A stretch of DNA of 64,000 nt from Gnetum montanum (lineage: Eukaryota; Streptophyta; Gnetopsida; Gnetales; Gnetaceae): NCBI GenBank assembly GCA_015680685.1, contig MNCI01009104.1, positions 161,924 to 225,923 on the forward strand, given 5' to 3'. Position 1 is the stretch's first letter. Each line of letters opens with the position of its first letter. Of this stretch, positions 20,491-32,960 are shown piece by piece. The notes beneath the pieces were generated by a model, which saw only the letters and a list, made by a program, of their open reading frames with translations, was not told where the DNA came from and made no database searches. A program made the translations under genes and the position numbers.

Positions 20491-23339
20491 TCAATGTACT
20501 GGTGAAGTCATTACTAGATCATACAGGCTTAAAGAAGTATTCTTTTGTTTCAAAGCTTGTGTGACCTGGGTCAACGCACTTGCTAGGTCTTTACCATTTG
20601 GGGCACCCTTGTCTGTGGAGATTTGGTCCATTTGACCCAGCATTCGTATTTCTTGTGGAGGGGTTTTTACATTAGTAGTTGAGGGTGCTAGGTTTGGGAC
20701 ATAACTCATGACATTATCCTCATTTTGATGACTTGTACTAGGCTCATTAATGGGCAGACCCATGGGAACAACATTTAGTGGTGTTGGCTTTGGTGATCCT
20801 AATTTGTGTTGATGGTTTTCTCTTTCCAAGCGCTCTCTTGTTAGTCTATCGGCAAGGCATTCTCGCAGAGGTCACGAGGGAATGGAGGTGGGTTGTGTAT
20901 TAGGGCATTTTGGCACCCGATCACAAAGGGAATGGGTCGATTCTTCGATGGTGTGGTTGTTGCTACAATAGAAGGAGGTACACAGATGACGAATGGTTTT
21001 GGCAGTGTGGCGGATGTGCATATGATGAAAGGGGTTTGAGGAGATGTTGGGGTAGGTGTGTTTTCCGAAGGCTTGTGAATCACAAAAGGTTTTTGAGTGA
21101 TGTCCTGTCTATTCTTCACATGGATAGTATTAATCACATATGGTGCATCATTGGTATTGAGAGCATCCTTGTAGACCCCCATGGATTGGTTTTGGGGTCT
21201 TACTGGGTTTACTTCATCGAATACTACTTCACCCCTGTCAATCATGCGTTGTATATCCTATTTTAGAGTGAAACAATAATCAGTCCCATGACGACACTGT
21301 TGGTGATATTCACAAAACCTATCCAACCTAAAGCCTTTTGGAATGGGGGGCTCATTGGCTATTGCTAAGGCTGGGTTCTTGGCCAACTCACAAAATCGAT
21401 CATGTTTTTGAGAGGCTGCAGGAGACATTTGTTTGTGCTAAATTAGCCTGGCCTTTAGAAGTTGATCAAGCAATTGTGAAGGCTTCATGGGCAAGGGTGT
21501 GTATTGAGCGGGGTATTTTCATTCGAATGCATGGGCATAACTCGTGTTGTTATTTCTATTTGAGGAAGTTTCGAATGTCAGCACAGGTATGTTTCTTTCA
21601 TAGATGTTTGGGATAGCAGGTTGCTTTCCCTTTTGTCCTGGATGGTTAGATCAGGTTGTCTTAGCCACTACCTCTACCATTGTTTTGGATTTATCTTTCT
21701 TCGTATGTTGGCTCCTAAAGGTCAAGTAGGCTGGGTCATTACTTGTTTGTGCTGCCTCTTCTATATCTTTGATTTTCACAAATTCTTGGCTCAATGTGCA
21801 GGCTTTCAAATAGTAAAGCTTTGACTTAATAAAGTCATTCATAGTCGCCTTAAGGATGGTAAGCAGATATGTTTCAAGGATGGGTTCGTGAAGTTCATTC
21901 AAGGTTGCACTCCACCTTTGGATAATTTTCTGTGTTGGCTCTAATGGCACTTGTTTAATCTAGATCAAACTATCTAACGTAGCCTCAAGCTTTAGATTGT
22001 ATTTGAAACCAGTGACAAACTGGTGCAACAAGTTCTACAAGAAGATATGGAGTTACGAGGCAAAGCTCGATACCAATCTAAGGATTTTTTCATTACGAAC
22101 ATAGCAAACACATGCAGAATTACATGGGGCCATGCCTAAAGAAAAAGACATTCTATTCGAAATGTTACTAGGTGGGCATTTGGGTCTCCCTATCCATTGT
22201 ACTTGGTCAACTGGGGTAATGAGACTCCCTTTGGCAATGTTAAGGGTTGGATCATCTTGATAGAAGTCTAGTATATTGACTTCCTCAATGTTCACAGTTT
22301 TAAGGTGTTTTAATTCTTCTGCCAATGAGTGCATCATTTTTTTTGTGTCTACCCACTCTTGGGCAGTAGGCAGACCAATGGATTCAGTGGATTATGGTTG
22401 ATAATGGTTCAATTGTTGCATTTTTTGTGGAAAGAGAGGTTGTTGGGCTGACGTTTGTTGTGGTGGGATAGTATTCGAGGCTGAGACTATAGCCGGTAGA
22501 ACCCACTTCCCAGCCACAGGTTGTGAAGTGACACCCTGAACGTGTTGGGTTGAAGTAATCAATGGTGCTCTGTGGATCTGCACTTGAGGTATGTAATGGA
22601 TGGATGTAGAAGCTGGTATGACCAATGGCATCCCAATTACTTGAGGTTGAAAGATTGACCCTTCGTTAGTTTGGGAAGGGAGTTTTTGGGACTGTACTTG
22701 TGGGGGTACAATGGAAGTGGACGCATCAAAGTGAATATTGAGCACGGAGAAGATGGGAATGGAAGCAGGTACCTCTTGTCGGGAAACTGGTGCTTGAGTG
22801 TTTACGGATGAAGGAGGAAGCACAGTTTCTTCCAAAAAAGGGTGGAATAATGGGTTTGTATAGGCATGGGGACTGATGGTGTGGTACAAATCTCCATGTT
22901 TAGACTGGGCTACAAAGTCATCTTCCTCATCTCCACTCTGAGGCTCTATTGGAGGTAGCTGTAAGGCTTGACTTCTTGCCATGAGAAGTTAGGATATGAG
23001 CTTATGATGATTTTTAGACAACGGGATTATGTCAAATTCTAAAGGGATGAACTCACAACCTCCTTTGTGGATAAATTCATAGTCTCGCTTCACTTCCCTC
23101 TCTACACGATCTATAGGTAAGTTGGCTTAGATCTTGACACAAATGAAGTTATACTGTTCAGGTGTAAGAGTCGCATAGGTAGGATCTTTGCCCTGTAGCC
23201 TAAGTGACTGGCACGTAGGGCTATGGGGATTTATCTATTCAATAACAATTATGGATTTCGTATCAGTGACAGGGTTCAAGGTTTCAGCCCCAAAGTCTGA
23301 GATCAGCAGCGTTACCAAGTTAATTTACGAGGATTCCAT
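20491..23339 (-). pseudogene. Element A gag
   Basis: Gag is the capsid and nucleocapsid precursor. It starts at ATG 23339-23337, the only start from which the N-terminal block shared with B is read (EQYNFIC...DYEFI). A Pro/Gln-rich segment follows (22982-22392). The capsid-type domain (22340-21651) carries the HEPILE...FIKSKLYYLKA block. A zinc-knuckle-like CEYHQQCRHxxxYC lies near 21270-21320. Several stops and breaks occur (near 23325 and 22350, and TAG at 21260). Confidence 0.85.
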
Positions 23340-23765
23340 AATGAACGTGAGTAAACTAAGGTAGACAACTTGAACGTGAGCGGCTACAGCATGAGCAACT
23401 GCAACGTGACCAACGACGTCAGCACCTGTAGCATGAGTAACTACAGCATGATCAATAGTGTCAGCACCCATACCGTGAGTAACTACAGTGTGACCAATGG
23501 TAGTGTCAGCACCTGCAGCATGAGCAACTGCAGTGCAACATGACTAACAAACAAAAGCTGCAGCATGAGTTAACTGCAGCGTGGCCAACAAACTATGTGA
23601 GCTGATAGCGTAACATTGACAAACAGCGTGAGGTATTAGGAGTAGAAATGATAGGTAAGTCAATAGGGCATGTGTAAACTGACTAGGCTTTAATCCGCAC
23701 TTAGTTTGTGCAGCGTTTAGACAGGTAACGTGGTCAACGTTTCGATAGACAACAAACAAGTCAAG
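23340..23765 (-). other. Leader of element A, very dense in A words
   Basis: Between the primer site and gag, 23340-23645 carries about twenty copies of words such as CAGCATGAGC, AACGTGAGC and CAGTGTGACC. They are spaced about 15-25 bp apart, in both C/T and G/A variants. No coding sequence is seen. Confidence 0.75.
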
Positions 23766-23782
23766 CACTCCTTCTAACGCCA
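23766..23782 (-). other. Primer-binding site of element A
   Basis: The minus strand reads TGGCGTTAGAAGGAGTG, six bases inside the 5' LTR. B has TGGCGCTAAAAGGAGGG seven bases inside. The shared pattern fits the 3' end of a tRNA ending CGCCA. Which tRNA cannot be said without a tRNA set. Confidence 0.82.
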
Positions 23783-23788
23783 ATTTGT

Positions 23789-25552
23789 TGTATTGACCTA
23801 AATTGTTGGTGTAAGGCTAGAAGGGAAAACAAACACCGAAAGATCGTTAGGCAAACAAAGCTAACCCTTCCTTCACCCGAGGGTAAGCTGGAAAAGAAAA
23901 CGAAGGCAAAGTGCCTTGGATGGTCTACACGCAAATCAACCAAGGACTTCCCTAAGTGTAAACTATGGCTTGCGCTGGGGTTATCGTAACTGATGTTTTA
24001 AATGTAAACAGAGTGCACAAAATGTAAACAGAAATGTATATAGAACTGGTATTATAAACAAAATGTAAATTGAACGTAAAACAAAGCAAACAATATAATG
24101 GCAAGCAAAACGAACTGTATTATATTGCTTAGAAAAGATGTGCACCGATCAAAGCATAGCTGCACGTGTAGATGGCAAGTCAATCACCAAGCCCTGGGGT
24201 GATGTGATGTATTTCAGGAGTGCTTGGGTGCTAGGAGTCAAGTGTGCTCGAGTGCCCAAGGATTTCTAGTCTGAATTTCCTAAGCCATCAACCTTCAAAA
24301 TTGTCAACCCAATTTATGTGAATTGACAAGGTATTTATAGGGCTGGGCCAAGCTTGGGTGCAGAATCCAAGAATTGAATCAATGGCTGGGAGATGAGACG
24401 AAAGCGGATCAAGTGACATGTGTCCAATGGACAACTATATGTGAGTTGGACATGTGTCGGCAAGCTACGTTCTGGACTAGGTACAGTGTATCTTACAATG
24501 TGCGACAACTTACTCAAGCTAGCTTACGCTCATGGAAACACACACAATTCAGAGTGTAAGATCTTGACAAATGAAAAATGATGAAATGACAATGTACAAC
24601 AAGAGAAATTGACTCTGGCTCGCTTAAAACTTCTAGATCTTTGAATTGACTACTACAGGATGTCGATTTGAGTGGTTCTGTGGTTGTTTGAGGTGTCTTC
24701 ACCTGACAAGAACTTCCAGCGTGAGGTGATTTTGTCATAGCATGTCCTCAGCGTGTGCATGCTACACTCACGCTACAGTGTGTCCCCAGTGTGACCTTAG
24801 CGTGAGTGACTTGAAAGTGATGCATTTCACTCCAGATTTTAATTTTTGAAGACTGATTCTTGAGTACAACAGTTGCTTGTCTATGTCTGACTCTGAGAGT
24901 GATCTAAAAATTAGAAACTAACCTTGAAAGTGCCTTATTTTGAGCCACCTTTGGTAGCTCACACTAGACTCACGTTGTAGCATGACCACAGCATGAGATG
25001 CAGTGTGACCACAGCGTGAGCCACAAAAACTACCATTTTTAGACTCAAAGACTAAAATTTTGAACGCTGAAGGCTAAAGTTGTCAACAATGAACTATGAG
25101 GGTGACTTGCTCTTTGGAAATCAAGTCATTTCGACTTATTTTTGAGGCTCCTAGAGTTGGTCACGCTGGACTCATGCTACCAGTGTTAGTGCAGCGTGAC
25201 CTGCAGTGTGTGTGTGGAAATGTGAACAGTTTGTCTCCAAATTTGAATTTCTAATTGCTGAAACCTGGAGTGGATATCAGTGGCCCTCGGGGATGGCTTG
25301 CGCTCTATGATTTTGATCATTTTTTACTTGATTTGAAGGCTTCTAGGATTGGTCATGCTGGACTCACACTGCCAGCGTGACCATAGCGTGACCTGCAGTG
25401 TGAGTGTGAAAATTTGCAATTTCCAGCATGTGTTGCCTAGGATAAGCTAGCGTGAGTGAGGTTGACTTATTCAGATTTTTTCCTCCCAAAGGTCAAGAGG
25501 GCTTTGAGTTGTTCTCACTTCAAAGTGTTAGGCTGAAATTAGTGGTGTTTCA
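23789..25552 (-). repeat. Element A 5' LTR
   Basis: This aligns with 7156-8956. It has the same TG...CA ends, and the half at 24715-25450 carries the A word. Most differences from the other LTR are transitions. Confidence 0.93.
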
Positions 25553-25557
25553 CTAGG
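25553..25557. repeat. Target site duplication of A, right copy (CTAGG)
   Basis: This matches 7151-7155 exactly. Sequence of element C resumes directly after it. Confidence 0.92.
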
Positions 25558-25800
25558 TTTTAATGCTTTTCCTAAATTAATGTATGGTTTGGACTAAGGC
25601 ATAATTTTGGATATGATGTTTAAGCAATAATATTTTGGCTATGATACCTTGGCTATAAAGGTTTAATGGCTATGAAAGTTGTAAACTAATTGTTGTCGAA
25701 TCTCTAAACAATTCCTAACTACCGTGTTTTAAGAAGTTCATAAGGAAATTCTAAGCATTGAAGCATGATCCCAATGATGCTTATGTCTTCCCCCTACAAG

Positions 25801-26939
25801 GTCATGCTAAAGCCCATTCTCATCATGGTCGAGTTGATCAACATCCTATGTTGTATTGGCCTATCCAAGGCCAACACCCCTCTCCTTGACATGGACCTAG
25901 AGAAGGGGTCACTATGGTTCCCTCTAGGGATAAGGAAATTCCATGCCTGCCTTCTACAGAACTTTAGTATGATGATGTGATCACATTTTTCTACAAAAGT
26001 GGTTAGATTCATAATGAAGACCCTACTGCTTGGGTCTACACACTTGGTTGCTCAATTCATAATTGATGATCTAGAGACTCAAGCAGCAAGAGAGATGGTA
26101 GAGACAAAGGATACCATTGGTGCTTGTTACCTTTTAGACATCTAGAAGATGCCAGAGTGTTCTCAATCCAACATCAATAATACTTTGATGGTGGTGCAAA
26201 TATCCCAGTCCCTATTCCAGAATCCTCCAAGCACTATGTACCGATTACAAGGGTAAGCATGGCTATTATAGGTTTTAATGTTTTCACTTTGTTTAATTTG
26301 GTCATCTTTCCTAACTAGTAAGTTTAACACATATCTTGCAAGTAGAGGGTTAACGACCAAGGCTTGATTAAGAATGATCAAATCTTGATGGTGGCCCACA
26401 CCACATTGAGTGAATTCTTCAAAGGCCAAAAGATCATACATATCGTTTTCAAATAGCTAAGGGGAGGAACTGTGATGAATACACTACTAGACTTGACTCT
26501 ATTTACAAGAAGTGTGTGACTTCCTAAACAACACATAGCTAGTGGATGATCCCCTAGGCCATCAAAAATATGGGCATCACTACTGGAAGCCCCACATGAG
26601 CTTTGTCAAGTACGAAGAAGAAAGTTTAGAAAAAGAATGACTTTCTATGTTACGTCTAAGGTTTTATGGCTATATGGGTATTAAGTATTCTATGGTGTAA
26701 ATGTAGCTAAATTGATGCTATTTATTTTTGGCTTATAGGACCATCCACTTTGGTTGATGTCATTATACCCTTCACTGAACATTCAACAAATACTCTCATC
26801 CTAAACTTCAATGAAGTGGGGCAAGCATAGGAGTGGTTTAGGAGGTAGGCATCTAAGAACATCTAGATAAACATCACACTTAGAGGTTTTCTCAAGGTCT
26901 TTATGATGCCTAGCCCTATCATCCCTTCAACATAAGAGC
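25801..26939 (+). pseudogene. Element C antisense gene, exons 2 to 4 (first part)
   Basis: Exon 2 (25801-26252) matches B exon 2, with LKPILIMVE...ILCC and a LFQNPPSTMY end next to donor GG|GTAAGC. Exon 3 starts at 26343 after an AG and ends near 26630. Exon 4 starts at 26739 after GCTTATAG and continues to the insertion point of element B. Introns 2 and 3 are in phases 2 and 1, as in B. There are many in-frame stops. The gene resumes at 44309, with a short deletion or frame loss around the insertion compared with A and B. Confidence 0.78.
26935..26939. repeat. Target site duplication of B, left copy (AGAGC)
   Basis: AGAGC directly precedes the LTR start TGAAACACC and is repeated at 44309-44313. 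Confidence 0.92.
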
Positions 26940-28351
26940 TGAAACACCATGAAGATTTCGAGGCCTTGATGGTTCGACAAAACCCAGTGACTCGGGCAAG
27001 GAGTCGTCACAAGGCGATGGGTGCACGACGACAAGCCTTCAACTTTGCGAGTTTTCTATGTTCAAAATCTTAACTTCTGGCACACTACACTGGATTACGC
27101 AACATAGCGTGACTTCGCGTTACACAACGTAATGTCAAAAGGTAGTCCACCACAAAATCAAAGATGGCGAACATTCAAGACTTCGACAACCCAGCAAAAA
27201 TCTTAAGGTTTAGGCAATGATCTGCAGCATGCCGCGCATTTCAATAGGTTTTCTTTCTCGAATTAAGGGGGCTATTACACTATATTATGTAGTGTAACAT
27301 AATAAACCCCAAAAAGGGATTGATCAGAAACAGAGGAAACGTGGCGACAACACTTCAACTTTTTGCAATTTCGCTATTTTACGCTGAATTACGCTATTAT
27401 GCATAATTTAGTATAACGCAGCGTAATGCAAGCAACGACAGCACAATTNGTAATTTAGTATAACGCAGCGTAATGCAAGCAACGACAGCACAATTCAGAC
27501 ATCAGTAGTTCATACGTCACAATACGCTCTCTAGCGTATTGCAGCGTAATCAAAGGACAGTTTGTTGCCAAAGCCCAAACAAGAGTGGTTTATGACACGC
27601 TACGTAGTATAGTGCCGCAAGCTTCAACAACAAAGACATTAGGTCAATGGCATCTTATAACTTCAGGACACGCATCATCTAAATCTCGTTTTTCTCCTGA
27701 CCCTAACCTTATAAATGCTCCAGTTGACGAAGATCAAAGGGTTGGCAAAAATTTCTCTTTCAAGATTAGCAAGAGAGCAAAAGAGGATCAGCGATTGTGA
27801 GAACATCGGAGGTGATTGACAAGAACCCTTGATCAAAAATAGTCAGTTAACAGATATTCTGCCCCGGGTCTAACTTCCTTGCACCCAGATTGCTTAGAAC
27901 AAGGTAGATTGACCTTTGCTGGTTTCATCTTTAGATAACTTTCTTGCTGCTGGCATGTGCTTCATCCAAACCGAAGTCCGCTTGTAATCATTATATCAAA
28001 CATATTATGTTCATAAGTTAAATCCCAGATCTTGGGGTTGTACTCTCTCTAAATCCGATTCTTTGCATCCTATCTATACAGATTTTGCAATCGCTTTAAA
28101 TCATTTACATCATTTTCAATTGCTTTCAGGATTAACAATATTGTATCTCCTCATAAAGAATCATCATTTCTCCATCCAAATATCACGAAATTTTTACTGA
28201 TTAGGTAAGTTCCTGTCTGATCGACAAGACCGTTCAGGGCACCTCGAATTCGTTTTTTCTCCAGCACGGTCCTCGCACAGATCCGGGGTTAGAACTATGT
28301 ACACAGACTTTCGTTCAGTATTTCCAGCGACCAACGTTTTCCATCATTACA
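26940..28351 (+). repeat. Element B 5' LTR
   Basis: This runs from TGAAACACC to CATTACA. It carries the B word (GCGTAA/TTACGC) in 27095-27145, 27370-27500 and 27530-27550. It contains a 45-bp duplication around a single N (27404-27495), which accounts for its extra length over the 3' LTR. Confidence 0.94.
27404..27495. repeat. 45-bp duplication flanking one N (probable assembly join)
   Basis: Copies at 27404-27448 and 27451-27495 are identical and are separated only by N and G (27449-27450). The 3' LTR has one copy. Identical copies around a single N suggest an unmerged contig overlap rather than biology. Confidence 0.8.
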
Positions 28352-28357
28352 GTTTTC

Positions 28358-28374
28358 TGGCGCTAAAAGGAGGG
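28358..28374 (+). other. Primer-binding site of element B
   Basis: TGGCGCTAAAAGGAGGG lies seven bases after the 5' LTR. It corresponds to the A site and marks the start of minus-strand synthesis. Confidence 0.85.
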
Positions 28375-28606
28375 CTAGATATCCGATCCCTATTTTACGG
28401 GTAGTCTTGTAAGCTATCTCTACCAATTGTCAATCAACCTAAAAATAATACCTCTGAGGTTGTCTATGAGATTGTGTGGTGCAGATCGGTCACTGCGACA
28501 ATTCCTTTAGAATCCTACAAGATAGAAAGCCTCGATTATTATCTTAGTTTTCCTTTTCCCTTGCGATCATTATCCTTATTGCCATTATTTACCAACCATG
28601 TAGAGA

Positions 28607-31400
28607 ATGACTACATCAACTACCGTTGTTGACATAGCCAACCTTAAGAACCCTTGGACTCTACAAGTTACGCCTCCTATGGTCGAGCCGCCAACTAGTC
28701 CAGTGTGACCGCGCCACTCCCTCAGGCTTCAAAACAAAGAGCCTGAGGGACACGCTCAGCGTAGGGAACACTACAATTTCCTCTGTGCTAAGCTAACGGC
28801 AAACCTGCCCATGTATCCACAAGAATTCGAGGAAAAACGAGAGTACGAGTTCATGTACTGCAACGGGAAGGAATTTATTCCTTCACCTAATGCCACTGTG
28901 CCCCTGACAAATCAACAAAAGTGGATCCTAAATCAAATGCTGATGGCAAGGACATCGCCAGAGCAACTAGAGGTGTTGTTCCATGATGAAACGCTTCATG
29001 ACAGACAAGACGATATGGACTCTCACTCTGAAGGAGGCAATCATGCTGATTTCACTATGGCCCCTCCCTCCATGATGTCCCGCGTAAATCCGTTGTTCAT
29101 GGTCACATGCCTTTGACATTATCTAATACTAATAGAGTCCCGCATTTGCCACGCTTACATTTTTTTTCTCCAACTATACTTCCGGGCAAAGGTCCATCAC
29201 AAATCATTCCCCAATAGGTGCAATTACCTAATCCACCTCATCGTACACCTGCGCCTATGTCACCGCACGTGCACACGATACCTACGTCACAATTAAATAC
29301 AACACCAACCTTGCTCCAGACTCACATGATAGGGCCTACCACCATAGCATGGTGGGCTCCCAACATGCCTCTTGTTGCCCATCCTGTGCAAATGCACCAC
29401 CATCCCCATCATCAAAGCTAGGTCCCGCAAGTGCTAAACCCAGTTGTGGGATCGCTGCTTGTGCCCCCAGTTACACAAGCAGCGTACCCAATGGCGCAGC
29501 CGACACTGGTCACTCCATCCACACCAACCACCGGATGCCTATAGGAACTATCCCGATAGCACCGACCATCGACCAAGCTACTGCCTCTGTTCAGCCACCT
29601 GGTGTGGCCCCTCCTACCATTCCACAAATGACCTCATCATCTACGGGTCTAGATCAAGCCTTCCAGCTCATTCAGACCCTTACAGAGGAGGTCAAGCATC
29701 TCAAGGCTTTTGATTTTGACACGGTATAAGTCATGGATTTCTACCATGACGATCCTATTAGTCCAGTAGTCCCTATCTTGTCGTTGCCACCTGGGATGCC
29801 CCTTCTCCATTTTACAAAATATAATGGGGAAGGTGATCCCAACGCCCACCTCATCACTTTCAGGTCAGATTCCTTATTATTACAACCATGGCAACATCCT
29901 ATAATCCATGTCTTTGCTATGTCCTTAACGGGTAAAGCTCTGGATTGGTGTCGAGCACTTCCATGTGCTTCCATTTCAACTTTGGAAGAGCTGTTAACCC
30001 AATTTGTGACTCGTTTCAAATACAACCTAAAGCCAGAAGTCATGTTGGACCAGCTTATGAGAGTCAAACAAGACCCGCTCAAGTCGATTCAAAAGTTCAT
30101 ACAACATTGGAGCGCCACCTTGAACGAAATCCGCGAACCCATCACGGAGGCCCATCTACTGGCAATCTTCAAGGGAGCGGTCAACGACTTTATCAAGTCT
30201 AAGCTGTATTACCTCACTCCTCATTCCCTCAGCCAAGTCTTTGCTCAGACTAAGAGCATCCAAGACGCAGCGGAGGCTAGTAAAGATTCGACGTATGTGG
30301 TCTACAAGAATGCCCATAGCAAGGGTAAGGACAAAGGCAAAGCCACGATAATAAAAGTAGCGGCGATTGCCGAGGGGGTCAAGAAGAAAAACAACAATAA
30401 CAAGAAAACAACTGAGGAGCCATCCGAACCGACAACTAGCTCAAATGGCACCAATCAAGAAACTCCTTCCACACCCGAAGCACCTCCATAACCGAGGCCA
30501 AAATTTGAGCTTAAGGACCACTCAAATTACACAACTCTACCTATAAAGCCTTCAGAACTTTTGAAGCAGTTATTGGGGACCAACCACATCCGACACAAGG
30601 TAGTTTCCAAGGAGGCTCTGAAGCATCACAGGCGCCATTGCGAATTACTCAAGAACACCTCCTTGGCCTAACCTAATGAACTGCCAGTTCCCAAGAACTT
30701 TATACTGGACAGCTTTTGTGACTACCATCAATTATGTGGTCGTGACATGGATTACTGCTGGGCGTTGAAGGATGACATTCAACGTATGATCGATCAAGGT
30801 GACCTGATCTTAGATAGTAGTAGTCTAGCTCATCCAGAAAACCAAGTCATGCATGTGTACCAAGACCCGTTAAATGCAAATAACCAGGGTACACAATTAA
30901 CGTGGTAAGAGCATAGGGCGATAATCAGGAACAACCAAAGCAGCCTTTCATGTTGCAAATGCATCCTCACTCGCCCCAAACAGCAGATCCATTAGCATCG
31001 ACAAGTGGTACTCCAAGGCAATCTTTTATCCTTCAAGCCCCTTCTCAGACCATTGCTCGACAACCTGCTATTGGTAAAGCTGCGGCCTAGCCCGCGCCTA
31101 CGCCTAAGGCACCCTTTGTCATCAGGGTACCAAAACCATCAACCGCCCCTCCTGTGTAGGGGCAAACCTCTAAGTCAATCTCTTGATCCCAACTTAATAA
31201 AAAAGAAGAAGGAGGTGTGACAATTGGTACGACCAAGGACCGTCTTACGCTGGGGTTTCCCAAGCCTAAACCCCTCACTTCTGTACCCTTGGCCCCATTT
31301 TCTAAAAATGACGAAGTTATGCAAATGCAACCATCTCCTCCTAGCCAAAAGAAATGCAGCCCTCAACCAAATGTCACTCCTCCCCGAGAAATTCTTCTCT
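28607..31400 (+). pseudogene. Element B gag
   Basis: Gag starts at ATG 28607. The N-terminal block (HYNFLC...REYEF...FIPSP, 28765-28890) is shared with A and C. A Pro-rich spacer follows (29100-29640). The capsid-type Retrotrans_gag domain is open in 29733-30491, with KYNGEGDPNAHL, the WCRALP and LxFVTRF region, and FIKSKLYYLTPHSL. A lysine-rich tail follows, then a zinc-knuckle-like CDYHQLCGRDxxYC near 30718-30760. Stops occur at about 28708, 29115, 29220, 29727, 30489, 30670 and beyond. Gag forms the cytoplasmic particle in this family. Confidence 0.88.
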
Positions 31401-32284
31401 TAGGGTGAATGGAAGAGGAAAAGGCTGACAAGCAGCCAAATCATGGGCGGGATCTCTTCGACGCCTTTACGCAAGTCAAGCAAGATCTAAAATAAAAAAA
31501 TACAACATTGAGCCTTTATGACTTACTCATGATGTCACAGAAACATCGTGAGACTATGGTTCGTATGCTGCCGTCCATACCCGTGGACGAAAGCCTGCCA
31601 GCAGATCAAGAAGCGATTCATTCCATTATGCTTCCTCTTGTGGCTGAGAAGCCTGGGCCTTCCCTGTTGACCTTTCGCAATGAATCCATTAAGGATGACC
31701 CAGAAAAGGGTCAACTGACAACGGCGTCCATGTTCATCACCATCCGGGTTGGCCAACACTGAATTCAGAGGGTGCATGTAGATGATGGAGCGGCCACTAA
31801 TGTCATCCCATATCCCATAGTGGATAAGCTAGGCCTGATCGATCAGATCAGTCCTACCACAACATCGTGTCTAAAGTCATTCAATGGGGCACGAGTGCAA
31901 GTCAAAGGCACAGTGCACATCAACTTTGTGGCAAGGAAATAGTTCCCCACAGACGTAACCTTTATTATCGTCGAAGAGATTCTTAGCTTCAACTTGATCC
32001 TAGGGAGGTCTTGGTTGGCTCAACTGAGGATAGTTTCATCACCTATCCATCAGGAGATCCATCTGCCCTACGCAGGAGGAGAAGTGGTTATCCATGATGA
32101 TGAAATAACCCCTCAGGCTATTAATAACATAGAAATGGAATAAGGGTCGGAAATCAAAATGCCTAAAGATCAGTCCCCTGTCCGAATACTCAAACAAGCC
32201 GAAACAGTGGCTGATGACAGCCTAACTTGGGTCGAACTACTATTCCAAGAGGAAGATTGTGATGTGAAGGAAAAAGGGTCGTAA
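31401..32284 (+). pseudogene. Element B aspartic protease region
   Basis: The stretch 31508-31762 aligns with the SLYDL block of A and C. The retropepsin follows, with VHVDDGAATNVIP near 31770-31810 and the LILGRSWL closing motif near 31995-32020. In-frame stops include TAG at about 31940, where Gln is likely. The frame ends GGG TCG TAA at 32284, where GTAAAT could double as a splice donor. The A frame also ends in a stop embedded in GTAA. Confidence 0.85.
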
Positions 32285-32379
32285 ATCCCCTTGTCTTTAC
32301 ATGTCACCAAAAATAAAAGCGATCAGGAAACAATTACAGAGCTAGCCAGTAAACTTTGTCATCTAACTGCCATGTAGTT

Positions 32380-32830
32380 TACGCATATTTTCTTTCATCA
32401 GCTATCCTATCTTTGCTTTACAAACACTCATCTCATTTTATGCATATGCTTATTTTTTATGCTTCCACCAGCTATTCTCATTTACGCTTATGTTTTTACA
32501 CTTCCATTAGTTATCTTTATTACTCTTAACTTTATCTACAACTAATCATGTATGCTTTGCACCTGAAATACCTGTGGCCTGCAATGGCCTTAAACTATTC
32601 AGGGCCCAAAATGGCCTTAAATTACCTATTTAAATCACAATTTACGCTTGAACTAGTCAAAGGCCTGAAATGGCTTAAAATTAGCAATCTCATTTACGCT
32701 TTGCATCTAAATTATCTAGTGGCCTGCAATGGCTTTAAACTAGTAACTTCATTTACGCTACATGCTTAAAATTATCTATAGTTTGTCATAGCATCAAAAC
32801 CTATTCATTTACGCTTTGCATAAAACGAAA
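32380..32830 (+). repeat. Post-protease minisatellite of element B
   Basis: This mixes two repeated phrases: CATTTACGCTTTGCAT-like units (32500-32820, which include the B word TTACGC), and GGCCTGCAATGGCTTTAAAC-like units (32570-32745). The latter match the minisatellite core of A and C. Unit length is about 60-75 bp. Confidence 0.75.
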
Positions 32831-32960
32831 ACAGCAAAAGAATATCAAGCTCAGACCAAATTTGCATTAAAGTGTTAAAAAAATATTGTCTTTTGTTTCT
32901 TCCCATCATAAAAACAAACTGTGGCTAATAAAACAACACTATGCATCTCCTTTGTCCCCA

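Larger units (their letters stand above)
7156..25552 (-). mobile_element. Element A: 18.4 kb Tat/Ogre-type Ty3/gypsy retrotransposon
   Basis: A is complete in structure, with paired TG...CA LTRs of 1801 and 1764 bp, 5-bp target duplications, a primer-binding site and a polypurine tract. Order on the minus strand is 5' LTR, leader, gag, protease, minisatellite, opposite-strand gene, RT, RNase H, second RNase H, integrase, minisatellite, tail, 3' LTR. The second RNase H is the hallmark of the Tat lineage. All coding parts carry stops or frameshifts. By eye the LTRs differ at roughly one base in nine over their first 200 bp, so the insertion is old. It lies in intron 1 of element C's antisense gene. 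Confidence 0.93.
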
